64,000 nucleotides of DNA. Source: Streptomyces spinosus (GTDB taxonomy: Bacteria; Actinomycetota; Actinomycetes; Streptomycetales; Streptomycetaceae). Position numbers and translations under genes: made by a program. The stretch covers positions 1 through 64,000 of the forward strand of contig NZ_JAINRC010000018.1 of NCBI RefSeq assembly GCF_020400655.1, written 5' to 3'. The notes beneath the pieces were generated by a model, which worked only from the letters and a program-made list of their open reading frames with translations, had not been told where the DNA came from and ran no database searches. Below, one piece after another: positions 52,511 to 59,526 of this stretch. The stretch's first letter is position 1. The number at the start of each line of letters is the position of its first letter.

Positions 52511-52903
52511 TCAGCGGCAGCCGTCCAGGCTTATGCGCCCCAGGACGTCCAGCAGGATCCTGCGCACCTCGATGTGCTCGGCTTCCACCGGCACACCGCC
52601 TCGCGCGCGCCGCTCCTGAGGGCTGTTGGCGCGTTCCATGGCGACGTGCACGGCGTCGGCGACGTCCAGGTCCTCGTCGACCAGGTAGTACATCCGGATC
52701 ACACGGGTTCCGCCGGCCCGGAACGGCACGCCGATCAGCCATTTGACGGGCTGCGTGAGCACAGAGTCCGGGGAGGTCCGGGGGCCGCGCGCGGACTGGT
52801 CAGCCTCGCGGAGAGCGGAGCCCGCGTCCGGGGCGCCGTCCCCTGCGGCGAGACCCGCACAGTCGGCCTCCGGGATGCTGGGGTGGTCCCTTTCGAGCAG
52901 CAT
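52511..52903 (-). CDS. Hypothetical protein with an ECF41-type promoter
   Basis: This 130-residue protein starts at ATG 52903 behind an excellent GAGAGGAGG. The N-terminal 45 residues are polar and low in structure. The C-terminal 85 contain VKWLIGVPFRAGGTRVIRMYYL, LDVADAVHVAMERAN and HIEVRRILLDVLGRI, which look like a small folded alpha/beta domain. I do not recognise the family. A TGTCACA-N16-AGTC promoter lies 90-117 bases upstream, so it is probably co-regulated with sigma factor copy 2 encoded divergently. Confidence 0.7.
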   Translation of the reverse strand: MLLERDHPSIPEADCAGLAAGDGAPDAGSALREADQSARGPRTSPDSVLTQPVKWLIGVPFRAGGTRVIRMYYLVDEDLDVADAVHVAMERANSPQERRARGGVPVEAEHIEVRRILLDVLGRISLDGCR

Positions 52904-52993
52904 GTGACCTCCTCTCCGCGTCCGATGTCACGCCGGTCGGTCCTCAGCCGGAACATCGGCGCGGATGCCCGAAGATGTGGCCTTCTCCTATGT

Positions 52994-53020
52994 GACTGAA
53001 GAGGGCCGGCTTGTGTGACA
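52994..53020 (-). promoter_or_regulatory. ECF41-type promoter of the hypothetical gene
   Basis: On the minus strand TGTCACA (53020-53014), 16 bases, AGTC (52997-52994), reading toward the gene that starts at 52903. The -35 lies inside a perfect CGGCTTGT-GTG-ACAAGCCG inverted repeat (53007-53025). Confidence 0.55.
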
Positions 53021-53159
53021 AGCCGCGGACAGCGGGCGGCGGCCGGTCAACGTCGCGATGGGCTCGCCCACGGAGCGTCCGAGCGTGATCCGTCGCTGAT
53101 CCGCCAAGGGGCACCACGGACCACTACGAACCCGCCCACGGCCTCCGCGGGGTGCGATG

Positions 53160-53186
53160 GGTCACACCCAGGTGTGACCTTGGGTC
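53160..53186 (+). promoter_or_regulatory. ECF41-type promoter of sigma factor copy 2
   Basis: GGTCACA (53160-53166), 16 bases, GGTC (53183-53186), with GTG 53231 about 38 bases beyond the expected transcription start. The -35 lies in a GGTCACACC-CA-GGTGTGACC inverted repeat (53160-53179). This suggests that the sigma factor transcribes its own gene. Confidence 0.5.
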
Positions 53187-53230
53187 TGCCGCCCTTCGGG
53201 GCGCCATCCCGTCGAGCGAAGGAGCCGGTC

Positions 53231-53941
53231 GTGAAGCCCTACCCGACCAGAGCGAGGCCGGTCCGGGACGTCCCGGGCATGGTGGTCCGCCCAGCCGCGG
53301 ACGAACTCGGTGAGGCCGTGTCGGTGTTCGTGCGGGCCCGGCCCGGGCTGCTCAGAATCGCCCACCGCATCACCGGCGACGCGGTCGAGGCCGAGGACGT
53401 CCTACAGGAGACATGGGTTCGGTGGCAGGGAACCGATCGGACGGTCGTGCTCAACCCACCGGCGCTGCTCAGGACGACGACGATCCGGCTCGCCGTCAAT
53501 GTCGTCCAGTCCGCCCGCAGACGCCGGGAAACCTGCGCCGGCACCTGGCTGCCGGATTCGACGGACCACCAGTCCGGTCCGGACACGGTGGCCGAGTTGC
53601 AGGACGCCGTCGAACGAGCCGTCCTGCTGCTGATGGAGACGCTGACCCCGAGCCAACGCGCGGTGTACGTCCTTCGGGAAGGGTTCGGCTACCCCTACTC
53701 CCGTATCTCCCAGATCCTGCACGTCAGCGTCCCCAGTGCCAGACAGCAGGTCTTCCGTGCACAAGAGCGTCTCACCGGCAGCCGGCGGCCGCGGCCGGTG
53801 GACCCGGACGCGCACCGACGGCTCGTGGGGGCCTTCCGCACGGCGGCCCGGTCGGGTGATCTCGTGCCCCTGGAGAGAGCGCTCGCCGCCGACGGCGCCT
53901 CCACTGCCGTGCGCGGCGAGCGTGTGGAGACGCGCCCTTGA
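53231..53941 (+). CDS. ECF sigma factor, ECF41-like, copy 2
   Basis: This 236-residue protein starts at GTG 53231 behind AAGGAG. It has region 2 (RIAHRITGDAVEAEDVLQETWVRW), a linker with WLPDS resembling the WLPEP motif of group ECF41, and region 4 (LTPSQRAVYVLREGFGYPYSRISQILHVSVPSARQ). A SnoaL-like tail begins (HRRLVGAFRTAARSGDLVPL) but ends after about 45 residues, lacking the rest of the regulatory domain and its DGGG motif. It is followed 91 bases later by LAL copy 2 on the same strand. Its own promoter resembles the ECF41 consensus. Confidence 0.92.
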   Translation: MKPYPTRARPVRDVPGMVVRPAADELGEAVSVFVRARPGLLRIAHRITGDAVEAEDVLQETWVRWQGTDRTVVLNPPALLRTTTIRLAVNVVQSARRRRETCAGTWLPDSTDHQSGPDTVAELQDAVERAVLLLMETLTPSQRAVYVLREGFGYPYSRISQILHVSVPSARQQVFRAQERLTGSRRPRPVDPDAHRRLVGAFRTAARSGDLVPLERALAADGASTAVRGERVETRP

Positions 53942-54032
53942 GAAGCGGGGAAGACGGCCCGCTTCTCGCCCCGGCCACGGCCGGGTGAGCCGCTCGTGGC
54001 GTTGTTATGCTCCCCCGCGTGCAGGGGTCAGG

Positions 54033-56774
54033 ATGAATAGGGACGATCCGGCGCGGCTGCGTGGTCGGCGCCGCGAGTGTGACGCGCTCGAAGAGCTGAT
54101 CTCACAGGTGGCGGGCGGACGCAGCGCCGTGCTGGTCCTGCGCGGTGACGCCGGAATCGGGAAGTCGGCTCTGCTGGATCACCTGGCGGCACGCGTCGTC
54201 GGACACCGCATCGCCCGTGTGGCGGCCGCGGAGTCGGAGATGGAACTGCCGTTCGCGGGGCTGCACCAGTTGTGCGCCCCGTTCCTCGGCCGCGTCGGCT
54301 CCCTTCCGCCCCCGCAACGAGAAGCGCTGGCCACAGCGTTCGGGCTCAGCACGGGACCGCCTCCGGACCGGTTCCTGGTCGGTCTGGCCGTACTCGGACT
54401 GCTGACGGACGTGGCCGCCGAGCAGCCGCTGTTCTGCCTCGTGGACAACGCCCAGTGGCTGGACCCGGTGTCCGCCCACACGCTGGCGTTCGTAGCGCGG
54501 CGAATCTACGCCGAACCGCTGGCACTGATCTTCGCCTCCCGTGAACAACGAGGACGCGACGAGTGGGCCGGTCTGCCCGAGCTGAGACTCGACGGCCTGG
54601 ACGACGCCGACGCGCGCGCACTCCTGGACGCGGCGGCCGACGGTCCCATGGACGAGCGCATCCGTGACCGCGTCCTCGCCGAAGCGCGCGGCAACCCCCT
54701 CGCCCTGCTGGAACTCCCCCGCGGCCGCATCGGGACGGGGCCGGCCGACGGACTCGACCTGCCCGATCCCGGACCGGTGACCAGCCGTATCGAGCGAAGC
54801 TACCTCACGCGGGTCCGCTCGCTGCCGGCCGCGACGCAGCGCCTGCTGCTTCTCGCCGCCGCCGAGCCCGTCGGTGACGCGGCGCTGCTCAGGCGCGCCG
54901 CCGAGCGACTGGACATCGACTCCGGCGCCGCCCGCCCGGCGGTGGCGGCGGGACTGCTCGACATCGGGGCTCTGGTGCGTTTCAGGCATCCGCTCCTGCG
55001 CTCCGCGATCTACCGGTCGGCCGGGCTGACGGAGTTGCGGGAGACCCACCGCGTCCTGGCGGAGGCGACCGATCCCGGCCTGGACCCGCACCGCCGCGCG
55101 TGGCACCTGGCGCGGGCGACGGTGCGGCCGGACGAGGCGGTCGCCGCCGAGCTGGAGTCGTCGGCCGGGCAGGCGCTGACCCGAGGCGGCACCGCCGCCG
55201 CAGCGGCGTTCCTCGCACACGCGGCCGTACTGTCGCCTGACCCGCGGCGCAAGGCGACGCGCGCCCTCGCCGCGGCTCGGGCGAAACTCCGCGCCGGTGC
55301 GCCCGCCGCGGCGCGCGAACTGCTGGCGCTGGCCGGGAGCGGCGTCCTGGACGCACTGGACCGCGCCCGCGTGGATCTCCTCCAGGCCCGGATCGCCTTC
55401 GCCTCCAGCCGGGACAAGGAGGCGCTCCACCTCCTGCTGGCCACCGCGCGGCGACTCGTGCCACTCGATGCGGATCTGGCTCGCGAAACGTTTCTGGAAG
55501 CGCTGTCGGCCGCCATCTTCGCCGGGCGCCTGGCCACCGGCACGCACGTACGTGAAGTGGCGGCGACCGCGCGGAAGACGTTGCCGCCCGTCACGAGACC
55601 GCCACGCACCGCAGATCTGCTTCTGGACGCCTTGGCCCTCCGCTTCACCGCCGGGTACCGCGAGGCGGTCGCCGCTTCGCGCGAAGCGGTACGGGCGCTG
55701 CGCCGTGAGACCGATCCGGAGGAGGTCCTGCGCTTGTCGTGGCCGGCTTCGGCGCTGGCGGCCGAGATGTGGGACGACGAGGGCTGGACGGAGCTGGTGA
55801 CACGTCAGGTCCGGACCGCACGGGCCGTCGGTGCGCTGGCGGAGCTGCCCCTCGCGCTCAACTCGCGGGTCGTCCTTCACACGTACGCCGGTGAACTGGA
55901 CGCGGCGGGACTGCTCATCGCGGAGATCGCCCGGGTGCAGGAGGCGACCGGGACCAGCTTCGCGCCGTACGGCACGATGACGCTCGCCGCGTGGCAGGGC
56001 CGCGAACGCGAGGCCGCTCCGCTGATCGAGGCGGGCACGGAGGAGGCCGTACACCGCGGTGAGGGCCTCGGCGTGGCCATCGGACTACGGGCGGCGGCCG
56101 TGCTCGACAACGGCTTGGGCAGGTACGAGGGAGCCTTCGACGCGGCCCGTCTGGCGACCGCGCACCGGCAGGAGCTGATCGCGGCCAACTGGGGACTGGT
56201 CGAACTGGTGGAAGCCGCAGCGCGCAGCGGTCGGCACGACGCGGCCGAGGCCGCACTGGACCGGCTGGTCCGGGCCACGGACGCCGCCGGCACGAACTGG
56301 GCACTGGGTGTCCAGGCACGTTCCCGGGCGCTGCTCGGTCGGGGCCACGCGGCCGAGGAGCTGTACCGCGAGGCGATCGAACGACTCGGAGGTACCCGGA
56401 CCGCGATGGAGTCGGCGCGGGCTCATCTGCTCTACGGGGAGTGGCTGCGACGGGAGGGCCGTCGCGTGGACGCACGCGAACAGCTGCGCGAGGCGCACGC
56501 CCTCTTCAGCCGCTTCGGTGCGGGCGCGTTCGCCGAACGCGCCGTCCGCGAGTTGCGGGCCACCGGTGAGACGGTGATCCGGCGTGACGGTGCCGCCGCG
56601 CAGACGCTGACCGCTCAGGAGACCCAGATCGCACTGCTGGCCCGGGACGGTCTGACCAACTCGGAGATCGGCGCGCAGCTGTTCCTCAGTCCGCACACCG
56701 TGGAATGGCACCTGCGGAAGGTGTACGCCAAGCTCGGCGTCACCTCCCGGCGGCACCTGCGCACGGCGCTGTGA
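54033..56774 (+). CDS. LAL-type LuxR transcriptional regulator, copy 2
   Basis: This 913-residue protein has an N-terminal ATPase (Walker A GDAGIGKS; Walker B CLVDNAQWLD, with Asn in place of the second Asp of the sister copies), a long helical repeat region and a C-terminal LuxR helix-turn-helix (TNSEIGAQLFLSPHTVEWHLRKVYAKLGVTSRRHL). ATG 54033 is preceded by a GGGGTCAGG ribosome-binding site. It is probably co-transcribed with sigma copy 2. The pseudogene at 51684-52440 is a shortened relative, indicating local duplication. Confidence 0.93.
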   Translation: MNRDDPARLRGRRRECDALEELISQVAGGRSAVLVLRGDAGIGKSALLDHLAARVVGHRIARVAAAESEMELPFAGLHQLCAPFLGRVGSLPPPQREALATAFGLSTGPPPDRFLVGLAVLGLLTDVAAEQPLFCLVDNAQWLDPVSAHTLAFVARRIYAEPLALIFASREQRGRDEWAGLPELRLDGLDDADARALLDAAADGPMDERIRDRVLAEARGNPLALLELPRGRIGTGPADGLDLPDPGPVTSRIERSYLTRVRSLPAATQRLLLLAAAEPVGDAALLRRAAERLDIDSGAARPAVAAGLLDIGALVRFRHPLLRSAIYRSAGLTELRETHRVLAEATDPGLDPHRRAWHLARATVRPDEAVAAELESSAGQALTRGGTAAAAAFLAHAAVLSPDPRRKATRALAAARAKLRAGAPAAARELLALAGSGVLDALDRARVDLLQARIAFASSRDKEALHLLLATARRLVPLDADLARETFLEALSAAIFAGRLATGTHVREVAATARKTLPPVTRPPRTADLLLDALALRFTAGYREAVAASREAVRALRRETDPEEVLRLSWPASALAAEMWDDEGWTELVTRQVRTARAVGALAELPLALNSRVVLHTYAGELDAAGLLIAEIARVQEATGTSFAPYGTMTLAAWQGREREAAPLIEAGTEEAVHRGEGLGVAIGLRAAAVLDNGLGRYEGAFDAARLATAHRQELIAANWGLVELVEAAARSGRHDAAEAALDRLVRATDAAGTNWALGVQARSRALLGRGHAAEELYREAIERLGGTRTAMESARAHLLYGEWLRREGRRVDAREQLREAHALFSRFGAGAFAERAVRELRATGETVIRRDGAAAQTLTAQETQIALLARDGLTNSEIGAQLFLSPHTVEWHLRKVYAKLGVTSRRHLRTAL

Positions 56775-56911
56775 CCCGGCGTCCCGACGCTGAGAGCGCC
56801 GGCATGGCGGCCCCACGGAACGACAGGCCGGGGGCCTGCTCGCCACCGGCGGGCGACGGGGCCTGCCGCCGCTCACGAGGGCGGCCCCGTGGGGTCCACA
56901 TCCGTCGCCGG

Positions 56912-57670
56912 TCACCGACCGGCGAGCGTGACTTGCCTCAAGGAGGCGAGGTGTTCGTCGAACGTCCGGCGGCACTGGACGTACTCCCCATGGGGCAGCA
57001 GGCCGCCTCCTGTCATGGCCTTGCCCACCTTGCCGGGAAGTGTCACGGGCACGACGAGCCGCCGCCGGCCCCGGGTGCGCAGGATACGGCGCGTCATCTC
57101 GACCGTGTCGAGCCGGGCGGGCCCCGCGATCTCCCGTGCCGTACCGGAAGGGCCCTGCACCGCGTGCTCCACGAGTTTCTCCGCGACGTCCTGGGCGGCG
57201 ACGGGCTGGGTGAGCATCCTCGGCATCATGACCACCGGTGACCGGGTGTCCAGCAGCGGCTCGGGGAACTCGAAGAACTGGGTGGCACGGAGCACCGTCC
57301 ACGGCACGCCTCCGTCGCGGACCAGTGCCTCCTGGACGCGCTTGCCGAAGTAGTACCCGAAATCCACCTCGTCGCTGCCGACGATCGACAAGGTGACCAG
57401 ATGCCCGATCCCGTTCGACCGGGCGGCGGCAAGCAGGTTGCCGGTGGCCCGGGAGAAGAAGTCGACCGCGGTCTTTCTCCTCGTCGTGACGATGTTCGTC
57501 ACATCGATCACCACATCACTGCCGGACAGTCCCTCTTCCAGGCCCACGCCGGTGGCCAGGTCCACGCCGTGCGAACGTGCGAGGATCACAGGTCGGTGTC
57601 CCGCGGCCCGCAGCTCCGCGACGACGAACTTCCCCACCATGCCGGTTCCTCCGGCAACGGCCACCCGCAT
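56912..57670 (-). CDS. NmrA/NAD(P)-binding epimerase-like protein
   Basis: This 252-residue atypical SDR begins MRVAVAGGTGMVGKFVVAEL, with the GGTGMVG cofactor motif, and contains NIVTTRRKTAVDFFSRAT and LVTLSIVGSDEVDFGYYFGK, where the YxxxK pair is YYFGK. It resembles NmrA-like sensors and NAD-dependent epimerases. ATG 57670 follows GAGGAGG. A TGTCACA-N16-TGTC promoter lies 47-73 bases upstream. NAD-epimerase-type oxidoreductases are among the gene types known to accompany ECF41 sigma factors. Confidence 0.92.
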   Translation of the reverse strand: MRVAVAGGTGMVGKFVVAELRAAGHRPVILARSHGVDLATGVGLEEGLSGSDVVIDVTNIVTTRRKTAVDFFSRATGNLLAAARSNGIGHLVTLSIVGSDEVDFGYYFGKRVQEALVRDGGVPWTVLRATQFFEFPEPLLDTRSPVVMMPRMLTQPVAAQDVAEKLVEHAVQGPSGTAREIAGPARLDTVEMTRRILRTRGRRRLVVPVTLPGKVGKAMTGGGLLPHGEYVQCRRTFDEHLASLRQVTLAGR

Positions 57671-57716
57671 CTGATTGCCTCCTCGTAACGAAGACGGTTC
57701 CCGGCCCCGCCCTACA

Positions 57717-57743
57717 GACAAGGCGGGTCTTCCCGCTGTGACA
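57717..57743 (-). promoter_or_regulatory. ECF41-type promoter of the NmrA-like gene
   Basis: On the minus strand TGTCACA (57743-57737), 16 bases, TGTC (57720-57717). The start codon at 57670 is about 40 bases beyond the expected transcription start. Confidence 0.6.
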
Positions 57744-58065
57744 CGACGAGGTGGGGACGGGCGATCTCAGGCCGTCGGGGCGGGGCGCGCGTCTCGTCGA
57801 TCACGGCCGAGGCCTCGGCGAACGCACCGGCCCGCAGGTGCACGCCCCGCTGCCCCCGGCACGGGACGTCCGGCAGTCGGGCACGCCGGCCGCCAGACGG
57901 TCCGGGAGAGCGGGCTCGCCGATGCCGGTACTCCTGTCGATCCGGGTCGACTCGCTCTCGACGACTGGGTACGGGACCCTTTCCACGGCCACGCCCGGCG
58001 TGCGGAGCGGGCCGGCTGCGAAGTGCGGCGGACTTCCGGGCGCGGGGATGGGCCCAACGACTGCC
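57744..58065. other. Region without a gene
   Basis: These 322 bases lie between the NmrA-like promoter and the 3' end of sigma copy 3. Long frames are present on both strands but without RBS, start or family. They may be remains of a decayed gene. Confidence 0.4.
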
Positions 58066-58776
58066 CTAATCGTTCGCGGGCCCGCCGAGCGGGGCGCTCA
58101 CGGGTTCTCCGGCGTCGCTCAGGAGGACGTGTTCGAGACGGGCCAGGTCACCCACCTGTGCAGCCGCGAGCAACGCCCGCACCAGCCGGCGTTGCGCGGC
58201 GACGTCCACGCGCTGCCTTCGCCACGGCGCGGCGAGACGCCGCTGTGCGCGGGTGACCTGCTGCCTTGCGTTGGCGACGGAGAGGTGCAACAGGCCGGCG
58301 ATCCGGTCGTACGGGTAACCGAACCCCTTCCGAAGGACGAACACGGCGCGCTGCTGCGGTGTCAGCGTCTCCATCAGCAGGGCGACCGCTCGCTCCACGT
58401 CGTCCTGCCGTTCGGCCACCACGTCAGGGGTGGCGTCGGGGTCCGGCGGATCCGGAAGCCACGGGGTGGCGCACCACTCCCGCCGTCTGCGAGCCGACTG
58501 GAGCACGTTGATCGCCACCCGGACGGTGATCGTCCGCAGCAGCGCCGGAGGGCTGTGCACGGCTGTGCGGTCGGTACGCTGCAACCGCAGCCATACCTCC
58601 TGCATCACGTCTTCCGCCTCGCTCACGTTGCCGAGGATCCGATAGGCGATGTTGATCAGCGAGGGTCGGGCCTGCAGGAACACGGACACAGCGCCGTCCG
58701 GATCGTCGATCGTCGAGGCCACCGCGCAACTGTCCCGCACCGGCGAGCGCCTGCGTTCCCTCGGATACGTGTCCAC
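58066..58776 (-). CDS. ECF sigma factor, ECF41-like, copy 3
   Basis: This 236-residue protein starts at GTG 58776 behind GGAGGAG. It has region 2 (NIAYRILGNVSEAEDVMQEVWLRLQ), a linker with WLPDP (the ECF41 WLPEP motif with one change), and region 4 (LTPQQRAVFVLRKGFGYPYDRIAGLLHLSVANARQ). The SnoaL-like extension again stops early (RRLVRALLAAAQVGDLARLEH). OsmC is encoded divergently 226 bases away with an ECF41-type promoter. LAL copy 3 follows on the same strand beyond OsmC. Confidence 0.92.
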   Translation of the reverse strand: MDTYPRERRRSPVRDSCAVASTIDDPDGAVSVFLQARPSLINIAYRILGNVSEAEDVMQEVWLRLQRTDRTAVHSPPALLRTITVRVAINVLQSARRRREWCATPWLPDPPDPDATPDVVAERQDDVERAVALLMETLTPQQRAVFVLRKGFGYPYDRIAGLLHLSVANARQQVTRAQRRLAAPWRRQRVDVAAQRRLVRALLAAAQVGDLARLEHVLLSDAGEPVSAPLGGPAND

Positions 58777-58919
58777 GGTCGGCTCCTCCGTCGAGTGGGT
58801 GGGCGACGTCGGAACGCCGCGCGACCAACCCTCGCGTCGCAGCGTGGCGACCGCGCCATTGAGAACCCGTGGGAGGGTGCGTGGTGGTGCCCTGGTGATG
58901 CCGTGGTGGGGTCGCGGCG

Positions 58920-58946
58920 TGTCACACGCGCGTACGCCGCTCGGTC
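58920..58946 (+). promoter_or_regulatory. ECF41-type promoter of the OsmC gene
   Basis: TGTCACA (58920-58926), 16 bases, GGTC (58943-58946). The start at 59003 lies about 50 bases beyond the expected transcription start. It is identical in -35, spacing and -10 to the flavoprotein promoter at 47045. Confidence 0.6.
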
Positions 58947-59002
58947 TCTGCGGAAGAGGGATGAGCTACCCGGTCCCCGCACCTCGGTCGAGAGGAAGAC
59001 CC

Positions 59003-59410
59003 ATGACCACGCGCATCGTGTCCATTGCCGAAGGCAGCCGGCTCACCCGTTCCATCGCGGTCGGCCCCCACACCCTGACGGCCGACGAACCCGAGCCGGT
59101 CAGCGCGGACGCGGGCCCCACCCCGGGTGAGCTGCTCCTGGCAGCACTGGGGTCCTGCACTTCCATGGCCGTGCGGGCGATGGCCGACCGGCACGGCTGG
59201 GCACTCGACCGCGTCGACGTGGCCGTACGCTTCGGTGATCAAGGGCGCATCGTCAAGAACGTCGGGCTGACCGGCGACCTGGAGCCGGCGCAGCGGGAGC
59301 AGTTGCTGGCGACAGCCGGGCGCTGTCCCATTCACCGCCTGTTGACCAGGGACGTCGAGATCGTCACCGTGCCCACGTTGCTGGCGGAACCGGACGCGTC
59401 CCCCGCCTAG
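59003..59410 (+). CDS. OsmC family protein
   Basis: This 135-residue OsmC-like protein starts at ATG 59003 behind GAGAGGAAG. It has the peroxidatic cysteine region LLLAALGSCTSMAVRAMADRHGW and the second cysteine region TAGRCPIHRLLT. OsmC/Ohr proteins reduce organic hydroperoxides with a Cys pair. The TPGELLLAALGSC block is typical of the OsmC-like branch. It lies between sigma copy 3 and LAL copy 3 but on the opposite strand, with an ECF41-type promoter, so it is a probable direct target. Confidence 0.93.
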   Translation: MTTRIVSIAEGSRLTRSIAVGPHTLTADEPEPVSADAGPTPGELLLAALGSCTSMAVRAMADRHGWALDRVDVAVRFGDQGRIVKNVGLTGDLEPAQREQLLATAGRCPIHRLLTRDVEIVTVPTLLAEPDASPA

Positions 59411-59526
59411 GGTCTTTCGTCCGGATCAGGCCGGATCAGGCACCAGACCCCGCGAGCCCGGCATGATCCGAACGAGAGGCCCTGGTCACGACCCCGGTGA
59501 CCGGGCCCGCCCGGTAACCGGGCGGG

